From the NCBI GenBank assembly GCA_001929475.1, contig LXFE01000477.1, positions 1-14,410 on the forward strand: a stretch of 14,410 nucleotides of DNA, given 5' to 3'. The DNA comes from Neolecta irregularis DAH-3 (taxonomy: Eukaryota; Ascomycota; Neolectomycetes; Neolectales; Neolectaceae). The notes under the pieces are model-generated. The model was given only the letters and a program-made list of their open reading frames with translations, was not told the DNA's origin and ran no database searches. Positions 1-8,224 of the stretch are shown piece after piece (within the stretch, counting starts at the first letter, position 1; every line of letters begins with the position of its first letter). A program made the translations under genes and the position numbers.

Positions 1-411
1 ATACTTCAAACATATTCCACCAACCAAGGTAAATACAAGGAAGTTAAGAATCCTTCCCATAACGTTTTCATGGAATGAAATTGGTTCTAACCTAATTGAT
101 TGACAAATGTATGCTATTGAAAAAGGACCAACAACCTTCTTTCACGACAATCTAAAGGCTTGCCTTGCCGTGGGAGAAACTGTTGGTCAACTGAAGGCAA
201 AGGGTATAATTCAAGTGTACCTAGTATCGAAAACTCGAGTAGATTTCGGGTCAACGCCTTTGTAAGCTTCGAGGGATGGGGATGGTTGCATACTGATTTG
301 AGATTTTTGGCAAACAAGAGAGTGATACTACTGGGGATCAATTGTTTTGGGGAGCCTATGATGAATATCGACCGTTTATGGAGATGGTGAGAAAGTCGAA
401 TTGGGTGGAAT
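1..411 (+). CDS. 3' end of an unidentified gene (partial, exon fragments)
   Basis: The window opens inside a reading frame (from base 2) that reads YFKHIPPTK...ITFSWNEI. An intron at about 84-125 (gttcta...aaaag, 42 nt, phase 1) joins it to a second exon from 126 reading GPTTFFHDNLKACLAVGETV, then a GII-QVYLVSKTRVDFGSTPL stretch to about 262. The end is uncertain. One splice (gtaagc at about 263 to ttgag near 304) continues to a TGA at 388-390. Another reading (GDQLFWGAYDEYRPFMEMV) ends at TAA 409-411. I do not recognise the family. The first splice fits in phase, and its length matches the other introns here, which is the main support. The gene lies head-to-tail with DNM1, whose ATG is about 220 bp downstream. 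Confidence 0.4.
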
Positions 412-631
412 AAAAGATGCTACACTATCGAGTTGCGATTTCAAATTCACACGTGCAGGGGCTCACCATCAGATTAATTCCAAGCGGCTTCCACCACCTC
501 GCCAACCACCTTTTCCATTCCTCATTAACCTGCGACACTCCTCTCTGCGCATATATTTTCTATATTAGACAGTGTCAATACGCTTTCTGCCATAAATACC
601 GATCTTATAAGCTCATACGAGAGCGGAAAAG

Positions 632-3144
632 ATGGCATCAAGTCCACTCGAGAATCTTATTCCACTGGTGAATAAATTGCAAGATCTGGTGTTTAATACC
701 ATTGGATCTGATACGATCGACCTGCCGCAGGTTGTAGTTGTAGGTTCGCAATCGAGCGGCAAATCGTCTGTGCTGGAAAACCTCGGTATGTTTATTTCCA
801 CCATCAAAACACGTCAGCGCTGACAAGCCTGCTTTAGTCGGTCGGGATTTTTTACCCAGAGGCTCTGGCATCGTCACTCGACGACCTCTCGTCCTTCAAT
901 TAATTAATGTCTCTCCGGCGGACGTTTATCCGCATGGGGACTCGGAATGGGGAGAGTTTCTTCATCTGCCCGGGCAGCGTTTCTCTGATTTTTCTCTGAT
1001 TAGAGGAGAAATTGAGAACGAGACGGCTAGAATTGCCGGAATGAATAAAGGCATCAATCGGTTGCCCATTAATTTGAAGATTTATTCTCCGCATGTCCTA
1101 AATCTGACACTCGTCGATCTTCCAGGTCTCACAAAGGTGGCCATATTCCGTCTTGTTCTCGTCCTTATTCTCTAGATCCCGATTGGCGATCAACCCACTG
1201 ATATTGAGAGGCAAATCCGTATGTTAATTAGCGAGTACATCGCAAAGCCAAACAGCATCATTTTGGCTGTCAGTCCCGCGAATGTAGATCTAGTCAATAG
1301 CGAAGGTCTAAAACTCGCCAGACAGGTAGATACCTCGGGCAAACGCACAATTGGAGTGCTCACAAAGCTTGATTTGATGGATCACGGCACTAATGCTCTC
1401 GAAATTCTGAGTGGTCGCGTTTATCCTCTTAAACTAGGCTTTATCGGCGTCGTCAATCGAAGTCAATACGATATCCAGGAAAACAAGAGCTTAAGCGAAG
1501 CTTTACGCGCGGAAGAGGAGTTTTTCCAGTGTCATCCTGCTTACCGGAATATTGCCCACAGATGCGGAACTCAATATCTTGCCAAGAGCTTGAATCAAAC
1601 TTTGATGAGCCATATTCGCGAGAAACTCCCCGATATTAAAGCACGGTTGAATGCACTTATAGGACAAACGCAACAGGAGTTGAATGGCTATGGAACCTCT
1701 CAATTTAGCGGCAAACAGCATCGGGTATGCTTTCGATCGTTGCCTTTATTCATTCATTAGGGAAGTTTAATCCTTCATTTTCTAACCAAATTTGCAAATT
1801 CATTCATTGCGAGTATCGATGGAACAAGTTCGGACATTTCTACGAAAGAATTATGCGGGGGTGCCCGAGTGTATTACATTTTCAATTCGATATTCGGCCG
1901 TGAACTCGAGAATATAGATCCCACCCATAACCTTGCCGTCAGCGACATCCGGACTGCCATCCGCAATTCGACTGGTCCCAGAGCAAGTCTCTTTGTTCCT
2001 GAACTGGCTTTCGATCTACTTGTAAAACCTCAAATCAGACTTTTGGAGGCTCCTGCTCAGAGATGTGTTGAATTGGTTTATGAAGAGTTGACAAAAATTT
2101 GCCATAGTTGCACATCTACGGTATCCTGTTTTCCAAATAGAATATTAGCTCATATATCAGGAACTGGAACGTTATCCACGCCTTCAAGCAAAACTTATCG
2201 AGGTTGTTTCTGATCTCCTACGTGAACGATTGACACCCACCCAAACCTATGTCGAAAGTCTTATTTCGATTCAAGGCGCTTATATCAACACAAATCATCC
2301 CATGTTTCTCGGCGGTGCTGGCGCTGTCAATTCTATCGTGAACAGTAAGCACGACCGTGAAAAAAAGCACAAGGACCTTGAGCGGAAGAAAGATCGCAAA
2401 CGGGTATATAATATTATAACCAGACAAGAACTAATTTTTGGAAAGCAGATTACGGGTACTAACGGACGAAATACGCCTGTTGACCCCCATGAAATCCCTA
2501 ATGGAACATCAAGTCCCGTTCTCGTTTCTGCAAGCGACGAAATGCCGCCCCCTCATGAAATCCCAAGAGCAAATGGGGTAAATCACAGTCAAAGTCATCG
2601 AGAAAGCTCTGCATCTGCTACCGCCAGTGCTCGGGATTCATTCTTGAATTATTTTTTTGGACAAAAGGAAGATCCCTCAAACTCTCGTGTTGTTGAGCCT
2701 AGTTTTTCGCACAGTATGCGACGAATCGATGCCGTTTCTTCTGCTAGACCTCCTCAATTGAGTTCCTTGGCTTCGAAGCTCGAGGAGAATGCTGTGGTTC
2801 GTGGCTTTACTCTTCTGAGCTTTTACTGACTTTGCTAGGTAGATGAACCTCAACTAACTGAACGGGAGCAAATGGAAACGGATCTCATTCGAAGTCTAAT
2901 TACTTCATACTTCAACATTGTTCGCGAAACAATCTCTGACCTTGTGCCGAAAGCGGTCATGCATTTTCTCGTAAACCATTCCAAGGATTCTGTTCAAAAT
3001 CGACTAGTCACGGATTTGTACAGGGAAAGCTTACTCGATGATTTACTTTTTGAAGATGAGGGTTTAGCTCTCGAACGGGAGAAGTGCGAAAAGATGCTCG
3101 AGGTTTATAAAGAAGCGGCGCGGATCATTTCGGAGATTTTGTAG
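632..3144 (+). CDS. DNM1: Dynamin-related GTPase Dnm1/Drp1 (mitochondrial fission), 7 exons
   Basis: Exons read 632-785, 838-1136, 1176-1724, 1761-2120, 2161-2403, 2449-2796 and 2839-3144, giving 752 aa, close to yeast Dnm1 (757). The GTPase domain is complete: P-loop GSQSSGKS at residues 38-45, switch-I T65 in IVTRRP, DLPG at 145-148, TKLD at 214-217, NRSQ at 245-248. The middle/stalk domain follows, then a low-complexity variable insert (about residues 510-650) opening with a Lys/Arg-rich stretch, then a C-terminal GED (about 660-752) ending in [11 protein letters not shown]. By family, it assembles on outer mitochondrial (and peroxisomal) membranes and drives scission. The start NLIPxVNKLQD...GSDxxDLPQ favours Dnm1 over Vps1. 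Introns are 52, 39, 36, 40, 45 and 42 nt. The last donor (gttcgt at 2797) is chosen over a weaker gtggtt 3 nt upstream. No damage is seen. Confidence 0.95.
2404..2448 (+). other. 45-nt stop-free in-frame intron of DNM1
   Basis: The segment starts gtatat and ends aaagcag, with a possible branch site ctaat. It is a multiple of three and has no stop in the exon frame, so retention would insert 15 residues at the start of the variable insert after the basic KDRKR stretch. It is called an intron because of its boundaries and AT-richness. Constitutive exon use cannot be excluded. Confidence 0.6.
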
Positions 3145-3221
3145 TTTTCATCTATTCTTTATGATCTTTTCTACCCGGAGTATTCCTTAGTGCATCTGAT
3201 TCTATCTGTATTTCTTCTCTT

Positions 3222-4057
3222 CTACATTTCTTTGCGCTCTTGTTCCAGGAATTCAAACTTCAGCTCTCCCTTGAACTTCTTGATGTTCATCTCTTGCAAA
3301 ACGATCATTGTCCTCTGCAGTCAGTCAACTCTTTGCGTCGAATCATAGCGACCAACAGCCGAATTTCATCTGTAACATTCATGTCGAGAATGTCACGACA
3401 TATAAAGTCTGATTTTACGTTAAGCTTCGCACAAGTTGCATCGCCTTCTGGAAACTTTTTCAACAGCCCAATGTGCTATTTGTTGTTAATTATTTCTATC
3501 CCATGCTTTTGTAAAACCTTTTCCAAAAAGTATTGATGACTGGGTGATCAAGGACCACTGTGGCATCTGGATAGATTTAGTTGAGCCTATGTTTGATTCC
3601 ATTCATGGAATTTCTGTTAAACCCCAATTCAAAATGGCCCAGTGGTCTTTTGACAACTGTAATAGGCCATTCGCGTAACCAAAATTTACAGAGAGATTTT
3701 AAGAGATCCATTTTTTCTAAAGTTACCGGGGTTGTATAATGATGGGTGGGTTCTTCAATCGTCTCGTGCTCATAAACTATTGAGTCGTCGAGGTGTTCTG
3801 TAAGCGTAAACCTATGGCACACGCTTACCAATACGGGAAGAAGGCTTTCAATGATATTGCGGCAATTAAAATTGTAGTATATAATATAAATAGGCGATTC
3901 ATACCTAGCCAAGTCGCCAATACTAAGGCTAGAAACAATATAACCTAGTCTTATTCGTATCTGGGCTTCAATACTTACATGTTCCTTGTCAAAAATGCGT
4001 CTGGCCTTGGTGACAATGAGAAACTTTGACCATCTATAAGCTGAAAACCTGAATTAC
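3222..4057 (-). pseudogene. Unidentified coding-like sequence, 3' exons fairly clear, upstream part possibly decayed
   Basis: The last exon (3314-3222) reads RTMIVLQEMNIKKFKGELK...EQERKEM and stops with TAG at 3222-3224. A 38-nt intron (3315-3352, gtcgct...gactgcag, branch-like gactgac) joins it in phase 0 to an exon from 3475 to 3353 reading HIGLLKKFPEGDA...DEIRLL. Further upstream a frame stays open from about 4057 to 3577 (TAA), including FLIVTKARRIFDKEHVSIEA and KSLCKFWLREWPITVVKRPL. After that TAA the same frame continues DATVVLDHPVINTFW. I found no convincing splice across that stop, and no ATG in the open stretch. I do not recognise the protein. It is convergent with DNM1, with 77 bp between the stop codons. 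A live gene with missed introns is also possible. Confidence 0.4.
3923..3963 (-). repeat. Palindromic repeat, copy 1
   Basis: On the minus strand this reads taagactaggttatattgtt followed by tctagccttag, aligning to the copies at 4050-4096 and 14364-14410 with a few gaps and mismatches. It lies inside the minus-strand open frame and in opposite orientation to copy 2, which starts about 90 bp away. Confidence 0.5.
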
Positions 4058-4096
4058 AAATGACCAGGTTATATTCTGGCCTATGTGTTGTAACTT
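4050..4096 (+). repeat. Palindromic repeat, copy 2
   Basis: The element has outer inverted arms ttacaa / ttgtaa and an inner palindrome ccag...ctgg around ttatatt. It matches copy 3 at the window's right end over about 45 bp in the same orientation, with several substitutions. Confidence 0.6.
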
Positions 4097-4252
4097 TTAC
4101 AGGAAACGTGCCTAGGGAGGAGTTATTGTTAAATCCGACAGTCTCGGGTTGCTAAACACTGAATGCGATGCAGATGGTATTCCATTTCTATAGGTCCATA
4201 TTGTATGAACCAGAATGATTTTGAGTGAGTGTCTTGCCAGGAGTTTCATTAA

Positions 4253-4693
4253 GTGGAGACTGTTCCTGGGTATTGCAAAGAGAATTCGAGGAAGTTCATG
4301 GATATGTATTCGAGGGAGAGTCAATGGGAGAAGTTCTTAGATTTGATCAGAGCTTATCAAATATTCTCGAACAGGTTTTAGGATAGGTTTACTGCCCTTC
4401 CTGTTGATATTCTGAGCTCCCCATTTCTTGACGGCATTCGAGGTGGAAGCATAAATGAAGCCAATGGTAGTCTTTTCGCCTTTCATTAAAAGCTATTGTC
4501 TGTCTTCTTCGCTCACTGATTTTTCTTAGACTGCGGTCAAAGCAGCGGAAAGTAGATCCTTCGTCTTTTCACTCGAGATATTGTGCTTCCATCTGGTGAT
4601 CCTGGTGCAATTGGGAGAGCAACAGCGTCGATACTCGATTCTGGAGCGGCGGAAGACAAATCATCCTTTCTTGTGGAAAGTTTCGTAGCTTAA
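4253..4693 (+). pseudogene. Unidentified coding-like stretch with in-frame stops
   Basis: From 4253 one frame reads VETVPGYCKENSRKFMDMYS, then ESQWEKFLDLIRAYQIFSNRF, a TAG at 4379-4381, then DRFTALPVDILSSPFLDGIR and GGSINEAN. A donor-like gtagtc at 4467 and acceptor ttcttag at 4529 (63 nt, phase 1) link to DCGQSSGK, a second TAG, then ILRLFTRDIVLPSGDPGAIG and a tail ending SFLVESFVA with TAA at 4691-4693. The first TAG sits in a 12-bp tandem duplication. The composition is protein-like, but I do not recognise the family and there is no clear start. TAG is a genuine stop in other genes of this window, so a decayed gene is the simplest reading. Other splice choices might rescue part of it. Confidence 0.4.
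4373..4396 (+). repeat. 12-bp tandem duplication (aggttttaggat / aggtttactgcc)
   Basis: AGGTTT occurs at 4373-4378 and again at 4385-4390. Removing one 12-nt unit restores an uninterrupted frame (NRF-TALP). The unit can also be cut as gttttaggatag, which begins gt and ends ag. Confidence 0.5.
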
Positions 4694-4829
4694 ATCAAGC
4701 TGACATGTTAATCCTCTTTCAAACTGTTATCCATCATGAAAATAAAAAACGATTTACGATGACACCCACCTGCAGTCAGCATGCGCCCAGGACGTACTGC
4801 TTCGTCTCCCTAATAAACCCCGTACACAT

Positions 4830-5050
4830 CGCAGCACTCCGCGTTTCCCGTCCTCGCAAAACACCATATCCTTGCCCCCGCACCCGCCCATCTCCTCATC
4901 ACTAGCTGCTGGCTGCGGGGAATGCCGGGGCGAAGAGGCCTGTGGGGACAATAGTGGGCGGAACGTTTGAGCGCAGGTAGGGGACAAAGTGGGAGAAGAT
5001 GGTGTAGGACAGAAGGGCAAGGTAGATAGGGACGGCGCAGAAGAATACAT
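4830..5050. other. GC-rich block
   Basis: This stretch is visibly richer in G and C than the AT-leaning flanks. On the minus strand, codons in one frame end mainly in C, unlike the neighbouring genes. Confidence 0.5.
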
Positions 5051-5315
5051 ATTAATATAATTGTTTGTGTTCTTAGAATTCGGGGCTTGGGATAGTTCTT
5101 TTCTTTCAATATTAACTTGCTGACGATGGAAATGATGTCGTGTCAACCTGCGGGAAAGTATTTAGGTCACAGTTTCTTCCTCTCTCGAAACACAAGAATA
5201 TAAGAACAAAATCAAAGAAAGACAAACGGTCGAGAATCCCCAGCATAGAGAACTCGCTGTTTTCCCCTTTTACGAAACTCGCTTCCCAGAACTCCGCCCT
5301 ACTCAACCCGTACAT
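4902..5315 (-). CDS. Possible small membrane-protein exons (not a clean gene model)
   Basis: The minus frame 5051-4902 reads FFCAVPIYLALLSYTIFSHF, then VPYLRSNVPPTIVPTGLF, ending in TAG. It is hydrophobic, with strongly C-biased third positions, and looks like the C-terminus of a small membrane protein. Upstream, an ATG at 5315-5313 opens MYGLSRAEFWEASFVKGENS and a hydrophobic LSFFDFVLIFLCFE, followed by an intron-like end (ctaaat...cccgcag). The two cannot be joined: an in-frame TAA (5054-5052) precedes the C-terminal frame with no AG between. It may be a remnant, may hold an indel, or may be chance. The family is not recognised. Confidence 0.25.
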
Positions 5316-5353
5316 CCCCTGCGTGCGTCACACTCTCTCGCAGTTGCCTGTAT

Positions 5354-5526
5354 AGATAGTTTTAGAGTATCAATTATCCTTTGATCTAGCAGCTTTGCAG
5401 GATGGAATTAATCACACGCTAGCGGTTTCCTCTAGAGATCTGATTGGAGTGTCTGTTACCTTTGACCTAACAGCTTTGCAAGATGGATTTAATCCCACTC
5501 TCACTGTTGCGTGTCTCAGATTCTAT
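5354..5526 (+). repeat. 81-bp imperfect tandem repeat, two units, in frame
   Basis: The 36-bp cores at 5378-5413 and 5459-5494 differ at a few sites and are offset by 81 bp. In the frame open from 5354 to TGA at 5524-5526 they encode FDLAALQDGINHTL and FDLTALQDGFNPTL, a 27-residue unit. There is no ATG in this frame. It lies directly before the ATG of the peroxidase reading frame. It could be an exon of a repeat protein, or a duplicated upstream region. Confidence 0.55.
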
Positions 5527-5528
5527 TG

Positions 5529-6400
5529 ATGGTTGTTTCCTCAACTGCGCTATTCTTGCTCGCTGGTGCCCTGATCCTCGTGGATCCGCGCTCTCAATAT
5601 CTTTGTTTCGATGCGCATCTTCAACCGGGCGTTCCATCATCCGGGTTACAAGATTGTTTCGTTGAATTTATCAAAGAACTCGTAAGTTAAACCCAAATGG
5701 CAAGATAGCGCAAGTGTTTAACGGTCATATCGAAGAAAATATTCTTTCAATTAGTGATTTACAAAACTCTGTCGCAGTGAACAAAGATTTGAAGGCTCGA
5801 CAAGATGCTATCGCCTACCTCAAATATCCCTCTGAATTCAAGGATGCTCGCCAAGAGGTTGAAGCAATCTTCGACTACCTTGAGTTCCCACTCGATCCCT
5901 CTTGCACCGCTGACAAATCGAAATGGTATTATCGAACAGCGGACGGAAGATGCAATTGGCTCAAAGCTGGAGAATCCAATGTTTAACACTCACAATCAGT
6001 TCATTGCTAACGATGTCATACTGTCTGAACTTTCCTGAACCGAAATGATTCAGGTTCTTGTCCCAAAAGGGGAAGAGTTCTTTGATCCCAACAACCAGGG
6101 AAATTTTAGTCTAAATATTCCACGAGCAGTCCCTGTTTCTGGTGCTGGAACCAGCCATTTGAATCCCAGGCAGACTAAAGATAAGTCGACATCTTGGCTT
6201 GAGGGTAGTGCATTGTATGGCTCAACTCAAGAATTTATCTTGCTCTTCGCCTATTCTCGAATGGCAAACTCAATTATAGTGTTGGGCACGACGGTGGTCA
6301 TTATCCACCTTTTAATAGTAAAGGTTTTCCGCTTGATATCAACCTCGGTGTTGCAATCGAAGACTTGTTCCTTGGGGGTGATATTCGAATAAATCATAAG
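5529..6400 (+). pseudogene. Secreted animal-type haem peroxidase, decayed
   Basis: The ATG at 5529 gives MVVSSTALFLLAGALILV, a signal peptide. Exon 1 probably ends at 5681 (gtaagt) and joins at 5705 in phase 0, a 23-nt intron; a longer intron from 5656 to 5708 also fits. Exon 2 reads to WYYRTADGRCNWLKAGESN (about 5980), the family's start motif. From 6054 the frame gives VPKGEEFFDP, HLNPRQTKDKSTSWLEGSALYG, a haem-peroxidase hallmark. After YGSTQEF (about 6239) the homology continues in another frame: ALRLFSNGKL, GHDGGHYPPFNSKGFP, LGGDIRINHK to about 6400. The segment with the distal histidine (GQxxDHD in the family) is absent between 5980 and 6054, there is a frameshift near 6240, and the large C-terminal part with the proximal histidine is not found. 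A pseudogene is the best reading. Confidence 0.7.
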
Positions 6401-7182
6401 GTAAAGAGATACAAAAATCAAAACTTTCATAGGGTAGGAGAGCATTTAGTGGATAGAAAGAGAGTAATATTTCATTACTTAGACATGATTCAAGAGATAA
6501 AGCCTGACACGTGTAACATAAAAGGGGGTGTGGATTGTCCTCTGCTAAAACAAACGGCTTGGAGGCTAAGATTATCCGCCTTGAGTAAAGTAACGGCTTC
6601 CTAGTGCTACTATGATAGAATGTTCACGATCAGAAATTCGTCCGAATGTCTCCCCCTTAGTTGTTTAACCGGGCCCCTCTTGCATGCATTTTAGGTTGAA
6701 TATCCTCTGAACATACACCAGATATGAAATATCACTTGTTATGAAAGGCAGCAACTAGAATATCTAGTGAGGAAACGTATCTAGTGATTGGAAGTCGGTC
6801 AATGTATTTTGTTGGTTATCAAGATAGCTTCATTTCATGTTCGTGACCTCTTGCTATCACAAGATACTAGACCATTGTTATTCGTCAAGGGTGACTTTAA
6901 ATATTACAAAGCAAGCTTTAGATGTCAAAGAACGAATAAAGATACATATGTATCAGCCCATACTGATGTCCAGTATTATACATTGTTTTGTGTTCTTTTG
7001 TTGCGTTATAACTTATGCCACTACGCTTTTATCATGTATGTGCATAAACGTAGAAGGTGATTTCTCACTCGACAGTTCCAAAGTCTGAGAGGAGAGATTT
7101 CAGTATAAGTCTTCATCCATGTAATGAAAGGTTTTTGAGTGGTTTGATAATGAGAGAGAGGGTACTCTGACTGATTTCTGGA
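6401..7182. other. Intergenic, no gene recognised
   Basis: AT-rich sequence with short open frames only, none resembling a family I know or showing consistent splice joins. It could hold remains of the peroxidase C-terminus, but I could not recover the expected REHNR-type motif. A short repeat atctagtga occurs near 6759 and 6779. Confidence 0.5.
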
Positions 7183-8224
7183 TCAAAGATTTTGCCTTTC
7201 TCGCTGTTCCCTTAAAAAGGTAATTACCTTCTCATAGCAGGCGAATGTGACTGCGCTACACAGATGTTAATTTGGTTCTCAAAGCGTCATGCCTGGCAGG
7301 AGCAGCTTTGAGAACGCTTATTCCCAAACCTTTGTAAAAGCCTCGTATTCCTTCCTTGGCCCAGATTTCCTTCGTGCAAACGTACACTCCGGTATATGCG
7401 GGTATATCTCCTCGAAACAGTAAATGCCTAGAAGGTCCTTGTATCTAGATGAAAATTTAGATCATCAAAACCATAGTGGTTGTACTTGTAATCGTTTCCG
7501 AACTACATCCAGTGGGAAGATACATGTCTTTCCAAGTATACCGGATAAGATACCTGCTAATGCTGGTTGATAGTTTGTGTATTTCCCCAGGCGGTCCTTA
7601 AGCGGTTCGTACACTGCGAATACTAATCCCCTGCCTCGGTCAATGTACGGACCATGGCAACAATGGGATGCGTACATGTAAGGCATAATCCCGCAAACTG
7701 CCGGCCCAACACCCTGGTAAAAACCTCGTACCCCTTCTATTCGGTAGATCTCCTTGATTCCAAAGCGAAAGTTGTGGTAAATTTTATCGCGACCTTGAGC
7801 TGCAAATCGAGTTCGTAACAGATCCATTGGGTACGTCAGGATTGTTGCTACTGTGCCAGCCGTAGCTCCTGAGACAAAGGGAGGGAAATAGGGCGAAACA
7901 ATGGAATAGGCATAGAACTGCGAAGACCCGTAGGTCAAGTAAAGTATTGATGCAGGAAAGTTTCCTTTCCATAGTGCCAGACTTGATCAAGACCAAGAAG
8001 AAAAGGAGTAGTACCAGAAATCCCTCTGTTTTGATAAGCTGCGATAGGACACGAAATGCGCTGAAACGAACAGTAGTATGCGATAACTGAAGGCGGATTT
8101 TAATTACGTCGAGGGGCGATATCACAAATCTTTCTAGATGAATGAATATACAAAATGTTTGATACCTGGATACAAGCCCTGCAAGACCACCGGCAATTGC
8201 AGAGTCATAACTATGATGATCCAT
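7183..8224 (-). CDS. TPC1: Mitochondrial carrier, thiamine-pyrophosphate type (Tpc1), 6 exons
   Basis: Exons on the minus strand: 8224-8166, 8129-8015, 7977-7676, 7630-7486, 7444-7293 and 7255-7183, giving 281 aa. The three carrier signatures are intact: SPLDVIKIR (residues 24-32), YPMDLLRTR (107-115), FPLDVVRKR (197-205). Tpc-like wording includes LWKGNFPASILYLTYGSSQF, TRFAAQGRDKIYH and VLKAAPASAVTFACYEK. By family it imports ThPP across the inner mitochondrial membrane. Length is slightly under the usual 300-320 aa. Introns are 36, 37, 45, 41 and 37 nt. The second (8014-7978) has no canonical GT-AG placement, and the fifth is GC-AG. Both exon joins are fixed by protein similarity. If those introns are not removed the gene is broken. 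The start ATG at 8224 sits directly before SYDSAIAGGLAG, the first helix. Confidence 0.85.
7256..7292 (-). other. GC-AG intron of the Tpc1-type carrier gene
   Basis: On the minus strand it runs gcatgacg...gtgtag, 37 nt, phase 2. The join AG+C gives SER in APASAVTFACYEK. There is no GT near the required donor position. Confidence 0.75.
7275..7315. repeat. Perfect 11-bp inverted repeat (hairpin)
   Basis: The arms gttctcaaagc (7275-7285) and gctttgagaac (7305-7315) are exact reverse complements around a 19-nt loop. The exon/intron boundary at 7293/7292 with the GC donor lies in the loop. Confidence 0.8.
7978..8014 (-). other. 37-nt non-canonical intron flanked by TCTGG direct repeat
   Basis: On the minus strand, gagggatt-TCTGG-tactactcc...gatcaag-TCTGG-cactatgg. 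Protein similarity needs EGFL-ALWKGN, so 37 nt must go. Because of the 5-nt repeat, cuts tc...ag through gt...tg give the same mRNA, and none is GT-AG. Without removal the frame is lost. Confidence 0.75.

Noticed and set aside
632-3144. Vps1 instead of Dnm1
   Set aside because: The N-terminal wording NLIPxVNKLQD...GSDxxDLPQ, the variable insert and the GED wording fit Dnm1/Drp1 better.
4375-4386. A true 12-nt intron
   Set aside because: It is shorter than any spliceosomal intron I know of, and the tandem duplication explains it.
4253-4693. Reassigned TAG codon
   Set aside because: TAG ends DNM1, TMA22 and SDH1 exactly where their families end, so it is a normal stop here.
6788-7088. Overlapping plus open frames in the 6.8-7.1 kb region
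   Set aside because: Cysteine- and phenylalanine-rich AT-driven frames with no family resemblance or splice joins.
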